A program made the translations under genes and the position numbers. From contig JAIXQA010000067.1 in NCBI GenBank assembly GCA_027485915.1, forward strand, positions 1 to 59,935: DNA of 59,935 bases, in the 5' to 3' direction. The first letter of the stretch is position 1. Every line of letters begins with the position of its first letter. Below the pieces are notes generated by a model that did no database searches, was not told the origin of the DNA, and saw only the letters and a program-made list of their open reading frames with translations. Of this stretch, positions 1-7,740 are shown piece by piece. This stretch comes from Alphaproteobacteria bacterium. GTDB taxonomy: Bacteria > Pseudomonadota > Alphaproteobacteria > Caulobacterales > Aquidulcibacteraceae.

Positions 1-572
1 CGGCAAATGAGGGATGTGGAACGGTGTTTGTCATGGCTGGAGATTCCAATTTTGAAGGCTGCAAACAGCCATCATTCTCTGGACAAAAGGATAATCAGGA
101 TTGCTCTGCCCCCATCCCGTAAATCCAAAGGATAGCGTATTACGCCAAGCGTTCGACATCATTCGCCACTCCCCCGGATTCAGACCAAAAGTGAGCCAGA
201 ACCTTGATCAGCCCGACGCTTGGCCGTCAATCGAGATAAAGGGGAAGTGGACTTTAGGATTTCTGGTCCTACACACCACTAATCGATGAGAACGAGAGCT
301 CATGCGTTGCTAAGGGTCCCAATCTACCACGCAATAGCTATTAGCTTTGACATTATTCATGTCACAGAATTGGCACCTTAATGCACATCTGAAGCTCTGG
401 AGTGCGGAAGATTGCTCGTCGAATTGAGATTAAAAGATCAAGGTCGCAGTATTTTTCTGACATGGATTTGAACTCGCGAGCTCATGATTAATTGTATTTT
501 ATTTTGGATTTAAGAACTCATTTTAACTCGATTGTAGTCTCAATTACATATAATGCGGCTTGGAGCGTTGTT
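1..572. other. AT-rich region without a supported gene
   Basis: Two forward frames are open at the left edge, one ending near 120 and one near 132, so the 3' end of a gene from outside could be here. Neither peptide is recognisable and both have weak codon bias. A 62-codon frame at 101-289 has no recognisable domain. From about 300 onward the sequence becomes distinctly AT-rich and looks like intergenic DNA leading to the TadG-like gene. Confidence 0.5.
549..554 (+). promoter_or_regulatory. -10 element (TATAAT) before the TadG-like gene
   Basis: A perfect TATAAT lies 18 bases before the chosen start codon. No good -35 is seen at 16-18 bases. A start about 7 bases downstream would give a leader of roughly 12 nt with the GGAG ribosome site near its 5' end. 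Assignment rests on the hexamer alone. Confidence 0.35.
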
Positions 573-1811
573 ATGGTTTTAGCGTCGCGTGGTCGGAGTC
601 TGGAACAACGGGGTCACATTGCGCTGATCACCGCCGTCATTGCTATGCCAGTTTCTCTAGTGGTCGTATTCGCAGTCGAAATGACCTCGCTTTCTGGTGA
701 ACGCGCCAAAATGCAAGCGGCAGTAGATGCCGCCGCGCTCGCTGGGGCCCGCGAGATTGGTGTATCCGGGGGGTCTGAACGCAACATCAAAGCATTTACG
801 GAGCGTTTTGCAAAAGAACAAACGCGGGAAGTCATTCCCCACGTGCGCACCACATTCACAGCCGAACAGCTACCAGGCGGCGCCGTTCAAATTGACGGCG
901 TTGGTGTCCGAAATTCCTTTTTTGGAAACATGGTTCCAAAAGGCGGATTTGTGATCCGAGTTCGTGCCTTAGCGGAAGCGCTAAACCAACAACCTCTTTG
1001 TGTGGTTGGCACAGGTAGCACAAGCACAGCACTAGCCATTGATGGCAAAGAGCGGAGCCGCATTTTAGCGCCAAATTGTGTGGTGCATGCAAACGCCAAT
1101 ATTGAGTTGAATGAGTCAGCTCAAATCGAAGCAGGCACCATTCAAGCTTCAGGCTTTGCCGCTGGGACTGGATATTCGCCGGAAGCGAATAATGGTGCGC
1201 TTGTCCTGCGAGATCCTTTCAAATCGCGCCGAATTAAACGCAGAAATGCCTGCCCCGCTGGGGTTGTTCAAACCCGGGAAGTTTCCAGCGGCGTGCTTCA
1301 ATTGCGTCCTGGTATTTTGCGCTTGCGATATAATGCTAGGGGTACCGGTCAAATTCGGCTGGCTCCTGGAGATTATTACTTCTGCCAGCCTCTAACGATT
1401 GAAGAGCAGGCATCCTTAATGGGCGACAATGTCGTCCTCATCTTTGACAATGGCGCCCTCAATGCGACAGGAAATGCAAAAGTGTCTCTCACAGGGCGTC
1501 GATCTGGCTCTTGGGCAGGCTTTGTCTTAGTTTCGGCCCGCGAAAATGAGACCGACACAGCCATTTCCTCGGCGTCCGTCGATCGGCTTTTGGGCACCAT
1601 TTACCTGCCCAACAGCAATCTGTTTGTAAATGCGCAAGGCACGGTCGCCGAAAACTCCCTTTGGAGCGTCGTGATCGCACGCACGATCGCGCTGACGGGC
1701 GATTCAACTTTGGTCATTAACGACAATTATGCAGGTTCAGGTGTGCCAGTGCCAAAAGGCGTGGGCCGGCTAAATAAAAGTGTAGAAGATGGTGCATGGT
1801 TGAAGCGGTAG
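573..1811 (+). CDS. TadE/TadG-like pilus-assembly family protein
   Basis: This 412-residue protein begins with the N-terminal element of TadG-like proteins. A short basic stretch (RGRSLEQRG) precedes one membrane segment at about residues 13-35, followed by a helix rich in alanine (KMQAAVDAAALAGARE). That arrangement anchors Flp/Tad pilus accessory proteins in the inner membrane with the rest in the periplasm. The remainder is not a VWA domain. It is rich in short beta-type repeats with Gly/Asn turns, so a beta-helix or beta-sandwich is likely (inference). The start at 573 has GGAG nine bases upstream; an in-frame ATG at 492 has no such site. No other tad gene is in the window, so it may be an orphan surface or secretion protein. 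Confidence 0.7.
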   Translation: MVLASRGRSLEQRGHIALITAVIAMPVSLVVVFAVEMTSLSGERAKMQAAVDAAALAGAREIGVSGGSERNIKAFTERFAKEQTREVIPHVRTTFTAEQLPGGAVQIDGVGVRNSFFGNMVPKGGFVIRVRALAEALNQQPLCVVGTGSTSTALAIDGKERSRILAPNCVVHANANIELNESAQIEAGTIQASGFAAGTGYSPEANNGALVLRDPFKSRRIKRRNACPAGVVQTREVSSGVLQLRPGILRLRYNARGTGQIRLAPGDYYFCQPLTIEEQASLMGDNVVLIFDNGALNATGNAKVSLTGRRSGSWAGFVLVSARENETDTAISSASVDRLLGTIYLPNSNLFVNAQGTVAENSLWSVVIARTIALTGDSTLVINDNYAGSGVPVPKGVGRLNKSVEDGAWLKR

Positions 1812-1973
1812 GGAGCTTCACAAGCGTGCTACACAAATAGCGTGCGGAAATCGTGGCCAAGCCTTCGATCTTTGAGGCTGCCTTGAAGAGCCTACAGGAT
1901 GAACGGTCTTCACTCGACTTGAACTTATGTTGCTCGCATGATGCTATCGGCACGGGTTCGACAGGGGCAGCAT

Positions 1974-2588
1974 GTGTTTGAAAATCTGATTACGGCGCTT
2001 GATTGGTTGGGCATTATTGTCTTTTCACTGACCGGTGCTTTAGTTGCATCGCGCAATCAAATGGATGTGGTTGGGTTTATCTTGTTGGGGACGATAACTG
2101 GCATTGGTGGCGGCACTTTGCGCGACCTATTGCTGGATATTCATCCGATCTTTTGGATTGAGCAGCCAATCTATGTACTTGTCTGTGCGGGCGTGTCGAT
2201 ACTGGCATTCTTTACCGCCCATCTCGTCCACCCGCGCTATCGGCTTTTGCTTTGGCTCGATGCGGCAGGCCTCGCGCTCTTTGCGGCTACGGGGGCAGAG
2301 CGCGCTCTTGGGGCCGGTGCACATCCTATTGTCGCGGTCATTATGGGCATGATCACGGCCTGCTTTGGCGGCATTATTCGAGACACACTAAGCCAGGAAA
2401 AGTCGATCATCTTTTCCTATGAAATCTATGTCACCGCCGCCTTGGTCGCCGCTGCGACTTTTGTTGGTTTGAATGCGCTGGGGTTTGGCCACGAGGTCGC
2501 CGTCTCGGGCGCATTTCTATTGGGACTAGCTTTACGGGGTGGTGCAATCCAATTCGGCTGGTCCTTGTCACGGTATCGGGCAAAGTGA
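1974..2588 (+). CDS. TRIC / UPF0126 family membrane channel protein
   Basis: The 204-residue product matches the bacterial trimeric intracellular cation channel family (UPF0126, YicG-like). It has two tandem halves of about three membrane helices each. Both carry the glycine-rich repeat motif: GTITGIGGGTLRD in the first half and a related MITACFGGIIRDTL in the second. Family members form potassium-permeable trimers in the inner membrane; the physiological role in bacteria is not settled. The GTG at 1974 has AGGGG seven bases upstream. An in-frame ATG at 1938 would add 12 residues but has no ribosome site. It stands alone, 126 bases after the TadG-like gene. Confidence 0.85.
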   Translation: MFENLITALDWLGIIVFSLTGALVASRNQMDVVGFILLGTITGIGGGTLRDLLLDIHPIFWIEQPIYVLVCAGVSILAFFTAHLVHPRYRLLLWLDAAGLALFAATGAERALGAGAHPIVAVIMGMITACFGGIIRDTLSQEKSIIFSYEIYVTAALVAAATFVGLNALGFGHEVAVSGAFLLGLALRGGAIQFGWSLSRYRAK

Positions 2589-2760
2589 GGAAGAAACCGG
2601 AAGGTTTGATGAAAGCTGAAATAGAAGTCTTCTACTTGGGCAAAGCGGCCTCTGCACTAGGGCAAAAATATAAGGCCTTTTGTATGACTAAAGTCACCTA
2701 AACGTCCAAATTTTCCTATCGACGTAGCAGCCATCCTCAGAACTTCAAAATTGCTCGCTA

Positions 2761-2958
2761 TCAGTAATAGGCTGGGTCAGATGGCGCAAATGACACCATG
2801 AATTCATCGACGACACCATTCATCCATGCACTTGCCGCCCAAGCAGACTTCGTACGCCGATCGTCACGGGTTAGAATTAACTCGTCTTCGAACTCGATAA
2901 CGAACTCGTCGTCTTGAATGATCACCGTCTGTGCCTCCCGGAGCATTGACGCAAGCAT
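2761..2958 (-). CDS. Small acidic hypothetical protein (65 aa)
   Basis: I do not recognise this protein. It is small and strongly acidic in the middle (DDEFVIEFEDELIL), has no membrane segment or cysteine, and ends in two tyrosines. The start has GGGGA about eight bases upstream, which supports translation. It is isolated on the minus strand between the TRIC gene and the DUF5690 transporter. A second in-frame ATG four codons on is a possible alternative start. Confidence 0.5.
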   Translation of the reverse strand: MLASMLREAQTVIIQDDEFVIEFEDELILTRDDRRTKSAWAASAWMNGVVDEFMVSFAPSDPAYY

Positions 2959-3201
2959 GGTCTATTCCCCGTCACCCTAGCCAAATTAGGTTAATCTTCT
3001 GAAAAGAGGCCCCCCGAGTGGCCGCCTACGGAACGGCGTGAAATCTTCTCCTTTGTTTGCGCGGCTGATACCCACGTCCCTCTCTATGGTTTTGATCACG
3101 CCATCGTGGGTGAATGTGGCGCTACCGGTAGTTCTAAAACAAAAGCTAATTATATGTGGCTAATGCCCAAAGTGGAGCGTTAGCCAGCCGGGTGTGGTGC
3201 G

Positions 3202-4473
3202 TCATTCTGCTAAACGCTTGCGGAAATAAAGCGCCGAAGCGCAAATACCGAGAAAGCCGATTGCGCCCACGGTGTAAGCCGATTGTATGAAAAACGGCAC
3301 CCACGCCAATTGAATATTGCCCAGATTTTTGGTGAGCAGCAGACTGATACTACCGATATAGCCGACTGAGTCTGCGACATAGATCAAGAACCCAGCCGTG
3401 GCGACGCGTCCACTTGCGGCTACCAATCGGTCAAAAAGGACCGTATTGAATGGAGTATAAGCGGCATAAAGCCCTGCGCCGACCAAGATCATCCATGTGA
3501 TAGGACCAACCAGCCCCGCCTGGAAGGCCAAAGTCGACAGACCGATACAAGCAAAGCCGGCGGCCAAAATGCCATGCACAAATAGAAAGGCGACCCGGTT
3601 GTCCTTAATCACCATTAAGGACGCCAAGATCGCCAGAGCGACCACCGCGACGGGCAGCTCAGATAGTGTAAAGATAGCGGCACCATTCGCCTGACCAAGG
3701 TCGCGCCAGATCTCCGCAGCGAAATTATCTCGGAAATCTCTAAAGGCAGTCAGGAAAACATAGGCACCAACCAAGAGGATGAGGCCCGGCGCGTAGGCCA
3801 GCATGAAGCCATTGCGCTCTTTCGGCTGCATGGGGGCGCGGCGAACCCGCTGGGCCTGATCTTCCGCGGAAGGCGGCGGCAACAGGGACAGGCCCCAAAC
3901 AGCCAGAAACAACAGCGGGAAGAAGATAGCCCCAGCTGCTGCCGGCATCCAGAACGGGCTCATTGAAAATTGGCTCATCAAAAGGCTGCCGACTGTCTTC
4001 ACGATCCCAGACGAGACAATGAAGCTAACGCAAAGAATGGCGCCAAGCGCCTCAGATGTTTTGCGGCCCTCGAGGAAGCTAAAAACCAATCCCCAGATTA
4101 GGCCTAATGGTAAGCCATTGAGGAATAAGGCTGCGACATTCCAAGGTGCCGGGACAATGGCAAACAGGATCAACGCAAACCAAGAAAAGCCAATCAAGGC
4201 CAAAATCGCAAGCCCGCGCTTGGCCCCGTCAAGCTCTGCAATAATCTTGATGCCGATGAATTTTGACAGCGCATAGCCCAACACTTGGGCGATCACCAAT
4301 GCGACTTTGTAATCGAGCACAAAACCCCAGCCCTCCACATCCTCGTAGGTTGCAGCTGAGAAAGGCTTGCGGAATGCGAACATTGAGAAATATGCGCAGA
4401 AGGCTACCAAGCCACCGTAAGCAATAAATGCGGCCGGATGGGCTCGTGATAACCAAGTCTGAACCCGTCCCAT
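3202..4473 (-). CDS. DUF5690 / MFS-type membrane transporter
   Basis: A 423-residue polytopic membrane protein with about 12 hydrophobic helices, resembling the DUF5690 branch of the major facilitator superfamily. The first helix (about residues 13-33) is followed by the typical FRKPFSAATY stretch, and helix 2 holds the KFIGIKI segment. The substrate is unknown. The ATG at 4473 has GGGGG four bases upstream; a GTG at 4497 would add eight residues. It is transcribed divergently from the M28 peptidase, with about 150 bases between them. Confidence 0.8.
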   Translation of the reverse strand: MGRVQTWLSRAHPAAFIAYGGLVAFCAYFSMFAFRKPFSAATYEDVEGWGFVLDYKVALVIAQVLGYALSKFIGIKIIAELDGAKRGLAILALIGFSWFALILFAIVPAPWNVAALFLNGLPLGLIWGLVFSFLEGRKTSEALGAILCVSFIVSSGIVKTVGSLLMSQFSMSPFWMPAAAGAIFFPLLFLAVWGLSLLPPPSAEDQAQRVRRAPMQPKERNGFMLAYAPGLILLVGAYVFLTAFRDFRDNFAAEIWRDLGQANGAAIFTLSELPVAVVALAILASLMVIKDNRVAFLFVHGILAAGFACIGLSTLAFQAGLVGPITWMILVGAGLYAAYTPFNTVLFDRLVAASGRVATAGFLIYVADSVGYIGSISLLLTKNLGNIQLAWVPFFIQSAYTVGAIGFLGICASALYFRKRLAE

Positions 4474-4623
4474 TCTGCCCCCAATTGAAAGGTCCACCCC
4501 CGGACAAGACTATCCAAGACTACTTCAGGGCCCTCGGCAATAGCTCAACCTGCGCGATCGGCTGAGGTTAGAAATGAGCTGATGCCGCTTTCCAAGTTCA
4601 CGCACTCGTGATTGAGTGTGGGA

Positions 4624-6882
4624 ATGAGCAATACAAGAAGCCATCGCCGTTCGGCCCTAACACTTTTGCTAGCCTCAATTGTGCTGCTCTTGGCCTTTTG
4701 CTTCAAGGGCATGTTGGCTGCACCCCCAAGCGTGCAAGAAACCAAAAGTGCCACAGGTTTTGATACCAATGTTGCAATCGCCCGATTGACTAGGATTCTT
4801 GGCGATGAGAGGCCGCACCCCGTCGATTCCCCAGCCAATGATCTGGTACGAGAACGTATCTTGAATGAGATCAAGGCGCTGGGCTACACGCCAGAGGTAC
4901 GCGATGATTTTGCGTGTCGGGGTTCAAAACGCTTTGGCGGCATGAGTTGTGCGCGGGTCCGCAACATCCTCTTCCGTACAGGCCCGGTGGGTGGTGGCGC
5001 GGCTCTGGTCGCTGCGCATTACGATTCTGTGCCGGCTGGTCCTGGTGCCAGCGATGACGGGGCGGGTGTAGCAGCAACCTTAGAAATTGCCGCGCGCCTT
5101 GCCGGCCAGAAACTGCAAAAGCCCGTCATCTTCCTTTTGACAGATGGCGAAGAGGTTGGACTATTGGGCGCAACCTCATTTGTGCGCAAAGATTCATGGG
5201 CCAAGGACGTGGCTTTTGCCATCAATATGGAAGCGCGGGGCACAGGTGGCCCAGCCATTATGTTTCAAACCAGCGCCCCAAACGGTCGCGATATTGCTGC
5301 TCTGACCGCGAAACCTGTTCGCACCATTGCCAATTCAATGGCAGCAGACATTTACCGTACGCTGCCGAATGATACCGACGCAACCGAGTTCTTGGGCAAA
5401 GGATATGATGTCGTCAATTTTGCCTTTATCGACCCATTGGCACGCTATCACACGCCTCTCGACAGCCTCGCATATCTTGAGCACGCAAGCGTTGGCCATA
5501 TGGGGGGTGCCGCCCTTGTGACCTTGGAAGGGTATTTAGCCGCCAAGCCCTCCGCCATAGGCTCTGAAGCCCATGTTCTCTACTCTGATATTCTAGGTCG
5601 CGGCATATTGGTCCTGCCTATTGCTGCTGGCTATATTTTGCTTGGATTTGGACTAGTGGCGGCTTTATTCGCTTATGTGCGCAGTGGGCCAAAAGGCGCG
5701 GTGCGCGGATTGGCAGCCCCTTTAGGTGCAATTCTTGTTGCTGGCGGCGTTGGCTTTGGCGCACTTTGGCTTGTCGGCGCGACTCGCCCAGAAGCCAGTT
5801 GGTGGTTTGCTACCCCAATGGCTGGCAGGTTCTTGGTCTATAGTGCCGGCATAGTTGGTGCCGTCCTCGCACTTTGGTTTTCCCGAGGTATCCTCGCCAT
5901 GCGGATCCTCGCCGGGGCGTGGATCTGGGTAACCGGGCTGTTCTTGGGCCTCTCCATTGTCTCGCCGGGTAGCATGATCCTAGCAGCCCCAGCCGCTGGA
6001 ATTGCTGGAATAGGGTTCTTGCTGACAGGCACAAGGATAGACCGGAGATTGCTCTTGCTCACTTTTGGGCTTGGTTCGGCTTTGACATTGCTGGTAGCTA
6101 TTTTGCCCGCCTTGGACTTCGCAGAAGTCGGTTTGGGCTTTAGCTTGGGCTGGGCTTTTGGGGCGCTCGCAGCGCTTTTAGTGCTGTGCACACTGGCACC
6201 CATATGGGACCCAGAAGCGAAGATGGCTAGCATCAGCCTTTTGGCCTTGATGGCAAGTGGGGGCGGGCTTGCATGGGCAACCTTAGCAGTGGCCTATTCA
6301 CCAGACATCCCCAGACCTTTGAATGTGCAGCACTGGCATGGGGCCGAGAAGAACAATGACTGGGTACTTGGCCCAGGTGATGAGGCAGCACCGGAGCCGA
6401 TGCAGACGATCGCGCCGTTTAAACTGGGCTCACTGACCAATGGTGATGGTGAACGGATTCGTGCACCTGCGCCAATGCCTACTGCTGCTGCTGTTCCCGC
6501 CCGCATTGAAATCCTTTCCGAGACAAGGTCGGAAGGCGGGCGGACCTTGAAGCTACGCGTGCTGGCCCCAGGTGCTGACGAGGTCGTGCTTTCAATACCG
6601 AAAGAAGCGCAAGTGCGAAGCTTAAAGGGTGGGCTTGATGGTCAGGCTGGCGGCGTCGACTTTGAGAATCCGCAAGGCCATGGTCTGCGCTGCGTCGGAA
6701 GATCTTGTGTGCAATGGGACTTAGAAGTGACCCTTGGCACAACTCCCGCCTCTTGGATCACGTATGCCACCGTACGTGGATTGGGGCCGGAGTCAGACCA
6801 ATTGGTCAAAGCACGCCCACCTTGGGCCTCGCCTGTTCAAGGAGGTGATAAAAGGGTCACCCATCAAAGCCAGAAAATCTAA
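4624..6882 (+). CDS. M28 family zinc peptidase with C-terminal membrane domain
   Basis: This protein of about 752 residues has an N-terminal signal anchor (about 12-32). A peptidase M28 domain follows with zinc ligands visible in order: H in AAHYDSV, D in GASDDGAG, EE in TDGEEVG, E in NMEARG, and H in RYHTPLDS. Hydrophobic helices span roughly residues 320-540, and the last 150 residues are a soluble beta-rich tail. It resembles eukaryotic-type membrane M28 aminopeptidases (Fxna/ERMP1-like) found in some Proteobacteria. The likely role is cleavage of periplasmic peptides (inference). No start has a good ribosome site; TTG 4612 and GTG 4618 are alternatives. A strong hairpin terminator follows the stop. 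Confidence 0.88.
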   Translation: MSNTRSHRRSALTLLLASIVLLLAFCFKGMLAAPPSVQETKSATGFDTNVAIARLTRILGDERPHPVDSPANDLVRERILNEIKALGYTPEVRDDFACRGSKRFGGMSCARVRNILFRTGPVGGGAALVAAHYDSVPAGPGASDDGAGVAATLEIAARLAGQKLQKPVIFLLTDGEEVGLLGATSFVRKDSWAKDVAFAINMEARGTGGPAIMFQTSAPNGRDIAALTAKPVRTIANSMAADIYRTLPNDTDATEFLGKGYDVVNFAFIDPLARYHTPLDSLAYLEHASVGHMGGAALVTLEGYLAAKPSAIGSEAHVLYSDILGRGILVLPIAAGYILLGFGLVAALFAYVRSGPKGAVRGLAAPLGAILVAGGVGFGALWLVGATRPEASWWFATPMAGRFLVYSAGIVGAVLALWFSRGILAMRILAGAWIWVTGLFLGLSIVSPGSMILAAPAAGIAGIGFLLTGTRIDRRLLLLTFGLGSALTLLVAILPALDFAEVGLGFSLGWAFGALAALLVLCTLAPIWDPEAKMASISLLALMASGGGLAWATLAVAYSPDIPRPLNVQHWHGAEKNNDWVLGPGDEAAPEPMQTIAPFKLGSLTNGDGERIRAPAPMPTAAAVPARIEILSETRSEGGRTLKLRVLAPGADEVVLSIPKEAQVRSLKGGLDGQAGGVDFENPQGHGLRCVGRSCVQWDLEVTLGTTPASWITYATVRGLGPESDQLVKARPPWASPVQGGDKRVTHQSQKI

Positions 6883-6887
6883 AAAAG

Positions 6888-6912
6888 GGCCCTCCCCCTC
6901 GAGGGGAAGGGC
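6888..6912. terminator. Bidirectional intrinsic terminator between the M28 peptidase and trcR
   Basis: An inverted repeat of GGCCCT(C/T)CCCCT with a very short loop has one mismatched pair. It is preceded by AAAAAA and followed by TTTT. The genes on both sides converge on it, so it can serve both transcripts. Confidence 0.85.
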
Positions 6913-6947
6913 CATTTTCTGGGTGCGTAAATCCGCAAAGTGGAAGA

Positions 6948-7574
6948 TTAGTATTCGCTCTCATCCACGTAGAAGCTTGGCTTTGAAGCTGGTTGCAAGC
7001 TTGGCCCTTCCTCTGGATCAATAATGCCGGCTTCAGCTGCAGCTTTGGCGCGACGCGACGACGAAGCCTTGACCAATGCGTCGAGCTCGATCTGGGTGCA
7101 CAAGCCGATGGTGACAGGATCCACCGGCTTGATTTGCGCGCTATTCCAATGCGTACGGCTACGGACGCTTTCAATCGTGGACTTGGTAGTGCCGATCAGC
7201 TTGCCCATTTGGGCGTCGGTGATCTCTGGGTGATAACGCAAAAACCAAGCAATTGCGTCGGGACGGTCTTGGCGACGCGACACCGGCGTATAGCGACCAC
7301 CGCGCTTCTTAACCGGTGGCAAGTCTAGCTTGCGGCCTTCCAAAGGCTTGATCTTATAGGTTGGGTCTGCCTCACCGCGCGCAATTTCCTCACGCGACAA
7401 TTGCGAGTTCGCAATGGGGTCGAGGCCACGCACACCGGTTGCGACGTCGCCGTCGGCAATCCCTTTAACTTCTAGCGGATGCAGGCCACAAAAGGCTGCG
7501 ATCTGGTCGAATGTCAGGCCGGTATTGTCGATCAGCCACACGGCCGTGGCTTTGGGCATCAAGATCTCGTACAT
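6948..7574 (-). CDS. trcR: DUF1013 family protein, TrcR-like cell-cycle transcriptional regulator
   Basis: The 208-residue protein matches the alphaproteobacterial DUF1013 family, named TrcR for a cell-cycle transcriptional regulator. Diagnostic is the N-terminal stretch MPKATAVWLIDNTGLTFDQ, followed by an AFCGLHPLEVKGIADG helix-turn-helix-like segment. A second segment (ITDAQMGKLIGTTKSTIESV) looks like another HTH. The start at 7574 has GGAGG eight bases upstream; the open frame continues 31 codons further but without a ribosome site. A stable hairpin lies in the leader. The family is conserved across Alphaproteobacteria, which helps place the organism. Confidence 0.85.
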   Translation of the reverse strand: MYEILMPKATAVWLIDNTGLTFDQIAAFCGLHPLEVKGIADGDVATGVRGLDPIANSQLSREEIARGEADPTYKIKPLEGRKLDLPPVKKRGGRYTPVSRRQDRPDAIAWFLRYHPEITDAQMGKLIGTTKSTIESVRSRTHWNSAQIKPVDPVTIGLCTQIELDALVKASSSRRAKAAAEAGIIDPEEGPSLQPASKPSFYVDESEY

Positions 7575-7600
7575 GATTTCTGGCCTCCAGATACAAAATC

Positions 7601-7620
7601 GCCCGGCGCGACGGCCGGGC
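7601..7620 (-). terminator. Hairpin in the trcR leader (terminator or attenuator)
   Basis: GCCCGGC and GCCGGGC pair around a six-base loop. On the minus strand the hairpin is followed by ATTTTG, then 15 bases later by the trcR ribosome site. It could end the upstream protease transcript (stop at 7741) or act as an attenuator for trcR. Confidence 0.5.
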
Positions 7621-7740
7621 AAGGGGTCGCGGGCCCCTTCATTTAAGGACCCTATGGGCACAGACATAACGGTCTCTTGCAGATTTTGGAAGCCCGATGA
7701 CTGTTAGTTGGTGTAAAGTCGGCCCTAGAAATCAAGCAGC

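Noticed and set aside
101-289. 62-codon forward frame near the left edge
   Set aside because: No recognisable domain, no clear ribosome site and weak codon bias; left as unassigned.
2622-2634. TAGAAG-T-CTTCTA dyad after the TRIC gene
   Set aside because: Short, AT-rich and without a T-run; not a credible terminator.
2990-3182. Open stretch of about 64 codons between the small acidic gene and the DUF5690 gene, with protein-like text ending PKVER
   Set aside because: No start codon in frame before its last few codons and no family match; length is compatible with chance.
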